Origin: an uncultured Christensenella sp.
Lineage (GTDB): Bacteria; Bacillota; Clostridia; Christensenellales; CAG-917
DNA length: 64,000 nucleotides
Direction of reading: 5' to 3'
Assembly: GCA_910577815.1 (NCBI GenBank)
Contig: CAJTNO010000003.1
Coordinates: 198,168-262,167, forward strand
The notes under the pieces were generated by a model. The model did no database searches. It saw only the letters and a list, made by a program, of their open reading frames with translations, and was not told the DNA's origin. Positions 29,357 through 36,994 of this stretch are shown here, piece by piece (the first letter of the stretch is position 1; each line of letters starts with the position of its first letter). Made by a program: the position numbers and the translations under genes.

Positions 29357-31612
29357 TTATTCTTTGCCCTCGCCGCTACCGTCCTCTGCTTTTTTTGCGC
29401 CGTCCTTAGCAGTATTTGAATGCGGTTGCTCCGTACCGTTTGATATTTCCGCTTTGCTTTTAAGGTTGGCGGGACGCTTTCTTCCCGTATTTGCAACAAA
29501 CATAGTGTCGTATGGCAACTGACTGCCGTCGGTAAATCGAATAGAGCCGATACCAACCTTGCTTTCGTCTACGACGTCTATTTTTTTCGGGCGCTTCGGT
29601 TTAGCGGGAGTAATGTCCGCTTTGGGTTTATTCGTAGTTTGCGGATTCTTACGGTTACTCGGTTTTTTCTCCTCTTTTACCTCTTTGTTATCGCCGACTT
29701 CGGCAACATCCTTCTCTGCCGCAAGCTCCTCCGCAACCTCTGATTTTTCAGATAAAGCTTCAGCTTTATCTTCCGTAGAGCTATTCTCTACGGTTTCAGG
29801 CGCATTCAAGTCCTCGCTTGTTTGCGCAATATTTATATCCTGCAACACGTCGTCAGAAATGTTTTCTCCGGTATTTTCTTCTACTGCGACGCCTTCCTGC
29901 TCGGCTGTCTTTGCCGTCTCCAATTCCTCAAGCTTTCTTCTGCGCTCCTCGGCAAGCACGGCTTCCTTCTTTTCCGCGGCAATCTTTGCGCGCTGATATC
30001 CAAACGGGTCAATGCCGAAGCGAAGTTTACTCTTATCCTCCGCCGTCACCGTCTGCTCCAGCTCCTTACGCAGTTTATTATAGGACTCCGCACGCTTAGC
30101 CATATCCTCTTTACGGCGGCGTATACGATAGTTCCTATCCTTCTCGTCAACCTCGTCCTGCTTGATAGTACGGTATGCATTAAGACAACGGTCGATAGCG
30201 TCCTTAACCTTGGAAATATCCTCGGCTGTAAGTCTGTCGTCCTCGGGCTTCTTGTAAAGCTTTCTTACTTCAAACAGATGCTTATCGAATTTATCGGCGT
30301 CATCGTCGATATCGGGCTCCTCCTGGTCGGCTTTAGGCGGCATTTCCTTTATAATCTCCACCTCTACGCGCTTTTCGACCTCTACCTCCTGCACTATCTC
30401 CTTGCCGCGCTTGGACTGCTCCTGCGGAGTAAATTCCGGCTGCTGCTCAGGCTCCTTTTCGGGTTCCTTTTTCGGCTCAATCTCATCGGGCTGCTCGGTG
30501 GGCGCAGGCTCGTCGTTCTCATTCTTATGCGTTTCCTCGAGATTGTCCTTTTCGTCCTCGTTTTCCAGCTGCTCGTCTAACTTTTGAGCAAACTCGTCGC
30601 GGTTGAGCTCGTCCTTTTCAAAGTCCATTTCTCCCACGCGCAGGAAATCGCCGAACTCCTTGTCCTCCATATCCAAATCGGTCTCGTGCTGGTCGTACAT
30701 ACTTTCAAAAAGCATAGTATTTAAGGTGACCATATTCTTGAGTTCGTCTACGCTTTCGCCGTCTATGTCATAATCCTCCACCTCGTCGGAGGTAGAAAAA
30801 CCGCCCGATACGTTATAGGTTTCTATAAACTGCCACAGCGTAAGCGCCTTTTTAAAGTTAGGCTCCTTCAATATGACGTTTGTACGCATAATGGGCGGTC
30901 TCACGGGCGCGGAATTGCGCATAGATTTTGCAAAAGAGGATGATAAAAAGTCGGTTATAATTCTGTCTATTTTGGCAACGCGCTCGATTTTAGTCAAGGT
31001 CTCCGGGTCAAGGCGCATTACCTCGTCAAAGCTGAGCTGAGCAAAATATTCCGTTCGGAAGGTAACCTTTTTACTTGGCAGACTAAAGCGCGACTCCACG
31101 TCCAACGCCAACACGTCCTGCGTTGCGGATGCCTTTTTGATTTTGTCGTAGCGCATAGTGACAAAATCCTTAAGCTTTAACAGCAAGGTGTATATAAAGC
31201 GGTTTTCGTAAATCTCGAATGATTCTTCCTTTGTAATATTAAGTATCTTGCTTGGCGTAACCATTCCGTCCTTATCGACCTTGGAAATCATATTGGTATG
31301 CTGCGCGAGAAACTTGACCGATTCGGTAGAGATACTTCGTGCAAGCGATACGTCCACGATATCCTCTTCCTGAACGATAAACTTACGCGGATTACGCACA
31401 ATCGTATCGAGATTAGGCAAAATTTCTTCTATTGTATCAATCCAATCAATGGAAATGTCCTGTATAAGCCTTTTTTTTGCAAGCTTAAAGCTTGACGAGC
31501 CTTTATCGACGCGCTTTTTAAACTGCTCGTAAAACTCCTCGTTTTTCAGAACGGATACAATCTTATGAGCGTATTGCTTATATACGTCTTTTGTGATTTG
31601 GTTATCTGCCAT
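29357..31612 (-). CDS. DUF2357 (McrC-like) protein with long acidic tail, locus gene 3
   Basis: Residues about 1-310 match the DUF2357 plan: SFEIYENRFIYTLLLKLKDF (132-150), the RPPIMRTNVIL segment and EPNFKKALTLWQFIETYN (250-267). DUF2357 proteins are usually partnered with McrB-like ATPases and often carry a PD-(D/E)xK nuclease, as McrC does. I find no such nuclease motif. Residues about 320-751 are instead extremely charged: a Pro/Glu-rich segment, then a helical block (about 440-570) ending in AEEERRRK-like coiled coil sequence, then acidic low complexity and a basic Pro/Lys/Asn segment with the final short FTDGSQLPYDTMFVA strand. No signal or membrane helix: cytoplasmic. The gene is 80 nt downstream of the McrB-like gene and 2 nt before a signal peptidase. 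Confidence 0.82.
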   Translation of the reverse strand: MADNQITKDVYKQYAHKIVSVLKNEEFYEQFKKRVDKGSSSFKLAKKRLIQDISIDWIDTIEEILPNLDTIVRNPRKFIVQEEDIVDVSLARSISTESVKFLAQHTNMISKVDKDGMVTPSKILNITKEESFEIYENRFIYTLLLKLKDFVTMRYDKIKKASATQDVLALDVESRFSLPSKKVTFRTEYFAQLSFDEVMRLDPETLTKIERVAKIDRIITDFLSSSFAKSMRNSAPVRPPIMRTNVILKEPNFKKALTLWQFIETYNVSGGFSTSDEVEDYDIDGESVDELKNMVTLNTMLFESMYDQHETDLDMEDKEFGDFLRVGEMDFEKDELNRDEFAQKLDEQLENEDEKDNLEETHKNENDEPAPTEQPDEIEPKKEPEKEPEQQPEFTPQEQSKRGKEIVQEVEVEKRVEVEIIKEMPPKADQEEPDIDDDADKFDKHLFEVRKLYKKPEDDRLTAEDISKVKDAIDRCLNAYRTIKQDEVDEKDRNYRIRRRKEDMAKRAESYNKLRKELEQTVTAEDKSKLRFGIDPFGYQRAKIAAEKKEAVLAEERRRKLEELETAKTAEQEGVAVEENTGENISDDVLQDINIAQTSEDLNAPETVENSSTEDKAEALSEKSEVAEELAAEKDVAEVGDNKEVKEEKKPSNRKNPQTTNKPKADITPAKPKRPKKIDVVDESKVGIGSIRFTDGSQLPYDTMFVANTGRKRPANLKSKAEISNGTEQPHSNTAKDGAKKAEDGSGEGKE

Positions 31613-31692
31613 AACTCTCCGAAATCACCCGACCTATCAAAGCATAAGCGTATAAGGTCGGAATTATATAGCAACGGCATAAGCCGCAAGTA

Positions 31693-33207
31693 TCAGAACA
31701 GCTTTTTCAATCTGTTGATATACTCCTTGCTCTCCTGCATATTTTCCTCGCCGAACAGCTCGCTGAGATACAGCACAAGCCCGTCTATTTCGTCGCGGAT
31801 ATAGGACAGGTTAAGCGACTCGAACTTTCTGAAAATCTTATTGCAAAGCACGTAATCCAGTCCATCGAGTTCGTTTCCGCCGCAACCTACGTAAGAAGGA
31901 ACAAACTCCTTAAGCTGCTTTACGATACGGTTGCCGAACGCCAGTCGGAAATGCTCTATAACATAATCGTCCAGCTGATTTATCTTGTCAAGATTGTCCT
32001 GCGACACCTTATACAACTCCTGCGACTTTTTAAACTCAGCCTCGAGGTGCTTATAGCTTATAAACAGATTGTCCTCCCAAGGCGCCTCGAATGCGATACC
32101 CTTGCTGTTTATGTTGATAGGCATAGCACGGTCGTAAACCTTATCCGAGATAGCAAAGGTCGAGTCGTCGTTGTTTGCGGTGCCTATAAACCACATATTC
32201 TGCGGAAGCTGAAATCTGCCCTTTTCAATATGCTTGGGGTCGTTCGGCCAGCCTGACGGAACAAGGTCGACAATCCACTCGTCGCGCGAGGGCATTTCGA
32301 GTATGGACAGCATTTCCGCAAAGTAGTACTCTACACGCGCTATATTCATTTCGTCGAGAACGGTAAGATAAATCTGGTCGTTCCAGGTAGCCTCGTACAT
32401 CTTTTTAAGCACCTCGGTTTCATTGAAGCGCTTTGTAAATTCGTTGAAGTAGCCGAACAGCTCCGTACGGTCTCTCCAGGACGGCTGAACCGACGCAATC
32501 GTTGCGGGATTGTTTAAGAAAATTCCCATCGCGTGCGGCAAAGAGGTTTTACCCGTACCTGATATACCCTGCAAAATCAACAGGCGCGACGTCGACAGAC
32601 TTGCAACAAACAGCCTTATTATTCGCGGCTGATAAAACAGCTTCATACGCGAGCAGGCAAAGTTACGGAACTTATCGCAAAACTGCGGTAGAGTAATTTC
32701 GTCGTCGTAAACGGGCGGAACGTAATTTTCGTAAATCTTATCGATTTCGGTAAGCTTATAAAAACGCGATTCTCCGCTTGGGCTTTTCTCCTTGCCTTCC
32801 TCGCCCTCGGGCGCTTCCTCACCCTCGTACTTTCCTATGTCGCTGACGCGCATAGAAAGTATGCGGTCCTTTTCCGCACTCATTTTAATAATCTGCTTTT
32901 TAAGGTTGGCGCACTCCTCTACTAAGTCCTGCGGCAATACCTTTGCCTTGCCAAGCTTGGCAAGCTTGCGAAGTCCAAGCGCGATAAGCACTATTATGGA
33001 CACTATTACGGCAACGATTAGTATAATGAAAATTATAGCGACAGCCCATTCGCCCGCACCGAAGTACTGAGTATAATTCTTGAATGCGTCGGAATACCCA
33101 TCATTATAAAAGATGTGTAAAAAACCCCAGAAAATACTACCTAATCCCTTGTCGTAAAACGCTCCTAAAAACGCTTTAAGAAACTCAAATACAAGATTGA
33201 TATTCAT
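31693..33207 (-). CDS. Membrane-anchored McrB-like AAA+ ATPase, locus gene 2
   Basis: Residues 1-82 contain an amphipathic, aromatic N-terminal stretch and a strong membrane helix (about 53-80, AVAIIFIILIVAVIVSIIV). A coiled/linker region with acidic EEAPEGEEGKE follows. Residues about 195-480 form a McrB-type AAA+ module: Walker A GISGTGKTSLP (214-224), SWRDRTELFGYFN, Walker B LTVLDEMNIARVEYYFAEML (281-300) and sensor GTANNDDST with arginine finger YDRA. McrB proteins are GTPases that drive a McrC nuclease; they are normally soluble with an N-terminal DNA-binding domain. Here that domain is replaced by a membrane anchor, so DNA recognition is unlikely. The DUF2357 partner follows. Confidence 0.85.
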   Translation of the reverse strand: MNINLVFEFLKAFLGAFYDKGLGSIFWGFLHIFYNDGYSDAFKNYTQYFGAGEWAVAIIFIILIVAVIVSIIVLIALGLRKLAKLGKAKVLPQDLVEECANLKKQIIKMSAEKDRILSMRVSDIGKYEGEEAPEGEEGKEKSPSGESRFYKLTEIDKIYENYVPPVYDDEITLPQFCDKFRNFACSRMKLFYQPRIIRLFVASLSTSRLLILQGISGTGKTSLPHAMGIFLNNPATIASVQPSWRDRTELFGYFNEFTKRFNETEVLKKMYEATWNDQIYLTVLDEMNIARVEYYFAEMLSILEMPSRDEWIVDLVPSGWPNDPKHIEKGRFQLPQNMWFIGTANNDDSTFAISDKVYDRAMPININSKGIAFEAPWEDNLFISYKHLEAEFKKSQELYKVSQDNLDKINQLDDYVIEHFRLAFGNRIVKQLKEFVPSYVGCGGNELDGLDYVLCNKIFRKFESLNLSYIRDEIDGLVLYLSELFGEENMQESKEYINRLKKLF

Positions 33208-33291
33208 AGTCCTAAAATATTTATTCTAAAACGCTTACGCAAATGCCATCCGTATAGAGAAGTATGTAAAGTCTTGTGCAAATGCACTGAT

Positions 33292-33307
33292 TTGCTTGCG
33301 CAAGCAA
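33292..33307. repeat. Perfect 16 bp palindrome in the gap before the McrB-like gene
   Basis: TTGCTTGCGCAAGCAA lies in the 136 nt gap between the first signal peptidase and the McrB-like gene. A weaker GTGCA/TGCAC repeat lies just beside it at 33276-33287. No T-run follows, so it may be an operator or an RNA hairpin that tunes expression between the genes rather than a terminator. Confidence 0.45.
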
Positions 33308-33343
33308 CGGATTATTTCTCCGTCATTTTCCCCGCTTACTATA

Positions 33344-34351
33344 TTATTCGGCTTTATCCGCATCGATACCATCGCCGATTACGTCGACCTTCTGTTCGGG
33401 CGCGGCGCTGCCTTCAGACTCTGCATTTTCAACTTCGGTCGCAATTTCGCCGCTTTCCGAATTCTCGACGTTCTCCACACTCTCGGAAGTAGAATCTGCA
33501 ACGTCGGCTTCCGATTTTTGAGATGCCAAAAGCTGCGCGATAAGCGCCTGCTTTTCCTCCTCGGTCATTGCGTCAACGGAAATAGCCGTCTCTCCCGCAA
33601 CCTTCTTTTCTTTTTCGAGCTTGGCAATAATGAGCGTGCGCACCAAAATAAACGCGTAAATAACAAACAGCAATATAAGCGGCAGCACAATCAAACAGAA
33701 AAAGCGGGTTTTGCCGTGTATGGGATGCTGCATAAAGTTTGCAAGACCGCCCACTCCCTTGAGCATTTTACCGCTTGTAAAATTCAGATTTTCGTCAACA
33801 TCGCCCCAGGTTGCCACTACATCGCCGACAACCACCTTGCGCAAATCCCAGGAGGATTGGTCAACTGCGGACATATCGTCCCCGTCCTTTACGGCGCAAT
33901 CCTGCCAGTTTCCCTCCTGATTGTCGCCCCTCGTACGTAAAGCGGCAACCGAACCGTCCTTATTCCTTTCGATAGCTACTAATCTGTGTGAATTAAACTC
34001 GTCGTAGCTGTCGCCGTTTTCGTATGTACGGACAAACTTAAACGTAATGACCTGACCGACCTTCAAGTCGGAGCCGTCTCCTTCATAGGCTTTGGCAATT
34101 ATAACGTCGTCTGTGTCGAAAGTGGGCTTCATCGAATCCGACGCGACGTTAAAATAGCAATTATCGCCCACACGGGTTATCTTATCGGGATTGGTAGAGC
34201 GGATTATAGTAAAAATCGCCACCACTAAAGCAAAAATAATCAAAATTATACAAAGGACGTTAACAGTCCAGTTAAGCGCAATCTTGACCTTTTGTTGCGT
34301 AGGCGTAAGCTCCTTCTTCTCATTTTGAGAAGACTTTTCAAACAGTTTCAT
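33344..34351 (-). CDS. SipW-type (S26B) signal peptidase I, locus gene 1
   Basis: 335 residues. Membrane helix about 27-50, then the catalytic domain with Ser73 in ASDSMKPTFDTDD, His122 in NSHRLVAIE and Asp143 in RTRGDNQEGNW; second helix about 217-243; then a cytoplasmic tail of about 90 residues. The tail contains MTEEEKQALIAQLLASQ (262-278), closely like the tail motif of the other peptidase in this locus, then a Ser/Glu-rich acidic end. AAGGAG precedes the ATG. It heads the run peptidase, McrB-like ATPase, DUF2357, peptidase behind a consensus promoter. Confidence 0.9.
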   Translation of the reverse strand: MKLFEKSSQNEKKELTPTQQKVKIALNWTVNVLCIILIIFALVVAIFTIIRSTNPDKITRVGDNCYFNVASDSMKPTFDTDDVIIAKAYEGDGSDLKVGQVITFKFVRTYENGDSYDEFNSHRLVAIERNKDGSVAALRTRGDNQEGNWQDCAVKDGDDMSAVDQSSWDLRKVVVGDVVATWGDVDENLNFTSGKMLKGVGGLANFMQHPIHGKTRFFCLIVLPLILLFVIYAFILVRTLIIAKLEKEKKVAGETAISVDAMTEEEKQALIAQLLASQKSEADVADSTSESVENVENSESGEIATEVENAESEGSAAPEQKVDVIGDGIDADKAE

Positions 34352-34455
34352 AAAACTTTCTCCTTATGCCGTGTTGCGCCCTCTCCCAAGACTTTTTGCC
34401 ATAACCGATGCGACTCCGCACCGCCGAGATAAAACTCAACCGCTATTGACGTCAC
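34348..34455 (-). other. Possible leader peptide frame (36 codons from GTG)
   Basis: From a GTG at 34455 an uninterrupted frame runs to a TGA that overlaps the ATG of the first signal peptidase (ATGA). The frame stays open upstream to 34524, giving 58 sense codons with no stop in all, but there is no ATG and no clear ribosome binding site before the GTG. It may be a translated leader, or it may simply be a structured 5' untranslated RNA that happens to be open. Confidence 0.25.
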
Positions 34456-34514
34456 CGAGCCATACTTATTGTCCTTAAAAGCATAACGCCCTTCACCCGA
34501 ATGACTTTGCTGTA

Positions 34515-34530
34515 GTATAGATTTCTATAC
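34515..34530. promoter_or_regulatory. Palindrome at the predicted transcription start
   Basis: GTATAGATTTCTATAC: seven-base arms around two central bases, placed at about +1 to +16 of the promoter at 34537-34565. The position suits a repressor site that blocks open-complex formation. Confidence 0.45.
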
Positions 34531-34536
34531 GTTAGA

Positions 34537-34565
34537 ATTATAAAAGATTTCGTACACTATGTCAA
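34537..34565 (-). promoter_or_regulatory. Perfect consensus SigA promoter of the signal peptidase/McrB-like locus
   Basis: TTGACA at 34565-34560, 17 nt spacer, TATAAT at 34542-34537 on the minus strand, in an AT-rich stretch. This is the only exact match to both hexamers and spacing that I find in the window. It leaves a leader of about 180 nt before the first signal peptidase. Confidence 0.8.
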
Positions 34566-34632
34566 TATACAAATATTAAAATTATTTAATAAAATCTATA
34601 TAAAAATCAAAATTTCAAGTGTTTTAAAATGA

Positions 34633-34656
34633 AAAGCACCCGCCTTCGGGTGCTTT
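34633..34656. terminator. Terminator after the EF-G-like gene
   Basis: Perfect ten-base stem AAAGCACCCG/CGGGTGCTTT with loop CCTT, T-rich on the minus-strand side. It separates the EF-G-like gene from the signal peptidase/McrB-like locus. The 334 nt between the two genes holds only this terminator, the promoter, the palindrome and the leader. Confidence 0.8.
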
Positions 34657-34685
34657 CGTTATTTAAGCTATAAATAATGTCTGTT

Positions 34686-36734
34686 TTATGCTTCGCGTGA
34701 TTTTGCGTCGGCAATAATCTTATCGTTATTCATTGCAGGCACTTCCTCATAGCGCACGAGATGCATTTCAAACTTGCCTCTGCCCTGCGTCATCGAGCGC
34801 AAATCGGTTGCGTATCTAAACATTTCCGCCTGCGGAACCTCCGCAGTAATTATCTGCTTGCCGTTTGCCATATCCGTGCCGAGGATTCTGCCTCTGCGCT
34901 TATTCATATCGCCGAGAATATCGCCGAGGTACTCGTCTGGTACGGTGATTTTAGCCTCCATAATAGGCTCGAGGAAGCAAGGCGCCGCCGCCGCAATTCC
35001 GTCGGCATACGAAAGCTTCGCCGCTGTAACAAACGCAATTTCCTTACTGTCTACGGGATGGTATTTCCCGTCATACAGAGTAGCCTTGAGATTTACCATA
35101 GGATATCCCGCAAGCACGCCGTGCTTAATAGCCTCTCTAAGTCCCTTTTCAACCGCGGGAATAAACTGACGGGGAACCGCGCCGCCAACTACCGCGTCGA
35201 CGAACTCGAATACTCCGTCCTCTGCGCCCGGCTCGTACTTGATGAATACGTCGCCGTACTGTCCTGCGCCGCCCGACTGCTTCTTATGCTTTCCTTCCGC
35301 CTGCGCGGTCTTCTTTATGGTTTCGCGATACGCAACCTTTGGCTCCTGCCAGGAGATGTCTATGCCGAGCTTTGCCTTTACGCGCTTGCACATAATATCA
35401 AGCTGAGCCTCGCCCAAGCCGCTGATTAGCACGTCGCCGGTTTCCACGTTCTTCTCAACCTTGAACGTCGCGTCCTCCTCCTGCATTTTGATTAGCCCCT
35501 GTATAGCCTTTTCCTCGTCCTTCGCCGCCTTTACAGCGTATGAAATTACGGGACTCGGGAACTCTATCTTCTCATACACAAGCTTATTTCCGTTAGCCGC
35601 AAGCGTATCGTTCGTATTGGTATATACAAGCTTTGCAACCGCGCCGATATCTCCGGCGTTAAGGCTGTCAACCGTTTCCTGCTTCTTACCCTTGAGGATG
35701 TAGAGCGCGCCGACCTTTTCGGGCTTATCCTGCGAATTGTTGTAAACGGAATCGCCGCTTGAAAGCTTGCCCTGAATAACCTTGAAAATAAGCAGCTTGC
35801 CTACGTACGGGTCTACAACCGACTTAATTACCTGCGCGCTGAACGGAGCCGAGCCGTCTACGCCGATTTCCTTGATATCACCGTCTACGCTCGCTTTGAT
35901 TTTATGCACGCGGTTGGGAGACGGCATAAGGTCCACTATCTTTTCCATAAGTCTGGCGACGCCCTTTGAAGTTATCGCGTTGCCCGCCATAAGAGGAATA
36001 AATACCTCGCCCGCGATAGCGGCGTGAAGTCCCTTCTGTATTTCTTCGTTTGTGAACTGCTCGCCGTCAAAGAACTTCATCATAAGCTCCTCGTCGGTTT
36101 CGGCAATCATTTCCATAAGCTTGGCGTTATACTCGTCAACGTCGGCTTTCATTGCCGCGGGAGCGTCTATAGCCTTGCCCGCAAGGTCGTACGCCTTGCC
36201 TGTAAGCACGTCTACGGAGCCGACCATAGCGCCGCCTTCCATAATGGGAAGCTCAACGGGAACTACGTTGTTATACTTTGCCATTATAGCTCTTGCCGTT
36301 CCGTTGAAATCGGAATTATCCTTATCGACCGCGTTTACAAATATAAATGTAGGTATCTTTTTCTCGCCGCACAAATCGAGTGCCTTCTCGGTGCCGACGG
36401 TAACCGAGCCCGTAGCCGAGGTAACCACAATAGCGCTGTCCGCCGCCTGAAGCGCGGATTGCATCTCGCCTTCGAAATCAAAAAATCCCGGAACGTCCAA
36501 AAGATTTATTTTTACGTCGCGATACACCGCGTAACCGAGCGCAAGAGATATGGAAATTTTACGCTTTATTTCTTCGTCGTCGTAATCCATAGTTGACGAA
36601 CCGTCGTCAACCTTGCCAAGACGGGAAATGGTTTTAGCCTCGAACATAATAGCCTCGGCAAGCGACGTTTTGCCCTCTCCCGAGTGTCCGATAAGTGCGA
36701 CGTTGCGAATTGAATCGGTATCAAAAGTTTTCAT
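34686..36734 (-). CDS. Elongation factor G-like translational GTPase (EF-G2 type)
   Basis: 682 residues with EF-G domain order. G1 is GHSGEGKTSL instead of the GHVDHGKTTL of true EF-G; G3 is DVPGFFDFEGE; G4 reads NAVDKD rather than NKMD. Domains IV and V are present (KQSGGAGQYGDVFIKYEP, VPRQFIPAVEKGL, RGRILGTDM). This is the FusA2/EF-G-like group found beside true EF-G in many Firmicutes, with no agreed function. Single-gene transcript with its own promoter and terminator. Confidence 0.9.
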   Translation of the reverse strand: MKTFDTDSIRNVALIGHSGEGKTSLAEAIMFEAKTISRLGKVDDGSSTMDYDDEEIKRKISISLALGYAVYRDVKINLLDVPGFFDFEGEMQSALQAADSAIVVTSATGSVTVGTEKALDLCGEKKIPTFIFVNAVDKDNSDFNGTARAIMAKYNNVVPVELPIMEGGAMVGSVDVLTGKAYDLAGKAIDAPAAMKADVDEYNAKLMEMIAETDEELMMKFFDGEQFTNEEIQKGLHAAIAGEVFIPLMAGNAITSKGVARLMEKIVDLMPSPNRVHKIKASVDGDIKEIGVDGSAPFSAQVIKSVVDPYVGKLLIFKVIQGKLSSGDSVYNNSQDKPEKVGALYILKGKKQETVDSLNAGDIGAVAKLVYTNTNDTLAANGNKLVYEKIEFPSPVISYAVKAAKDEEKAIQGLIKMQEEDATFKVEKNVETGDVLISGLGEAQLDIMCKRVKAKLGIDISWQEPKVAYRETIKKTAQAEGKHKKQSGGAGQYGDVFIKYEPGAEDGVFEFVDAVVGGAVPRQFIPAVEKGLREAIKHGVLAGYPMVNLKATLYDGKYHPVDSKEIAFVTAAKLSYADGIAAAAPCFLEPIMEAKITVPDEYLGDILGDMNKRRGRILGTDMANGKQIITAEVPQAEMFRYATDLRSMTQGRGKFEMHLVRYEEVPAMNNDKIIADAKSREA

Positions 36735-36764
36735 AATAGCCCCTTATTGTTCGTCGATACTGAA

Positions 36765-36793
36765 ATTTTATAATAAACGAAGTCAAATTTCAA
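36765..36793 (-). promoter_or_regulatory. Promoter of the EF-G-like gene
   Basis: TTGAAA at 36793-36788, 17 nt spacer, TAAAAT at 36770-36765. The remaining sequence to 36994 is AT-rich and shows no further gene. Confidence 0.55.
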
Positions 36794-36994
36794 TACCAAA
36801 TTTCAAACAAGCCGCATTTTTACAGGCAAGTTCTCTGCAATATTATTAGGACGGTATTAAAAAAATGAACACGTTTTATAAATAAAACGGAAAATCAAAA
36901 TCGAAAATTTAAACAAAACACTAAAAATCCAAAAAAAATTACACAAATCGCAAACGCGCTCATAGATAAAACCCTCTCTACATATATTTTTGCT

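Noticed and set aside
29357..31612. Acidic repeats in the DUF2357 tail as a tandem repeat or recombination hot spot
   Set aside because: Glu/Pro/Lys-rich segments are low complexity, with no regular repeat unit at the nucleotide level.
28662..34351. Classical McrBC restriction or other anti-phage defence locus
   Set aside because: The ATPase has a membrane helix instead of a DNA-reading domain, the DUF2357 protein shows no nuclease, and two signal peptidases flank the pair. No methylase, nuclease, integrase or tRNA att site is near. A defence role is not excluded but is not supported.
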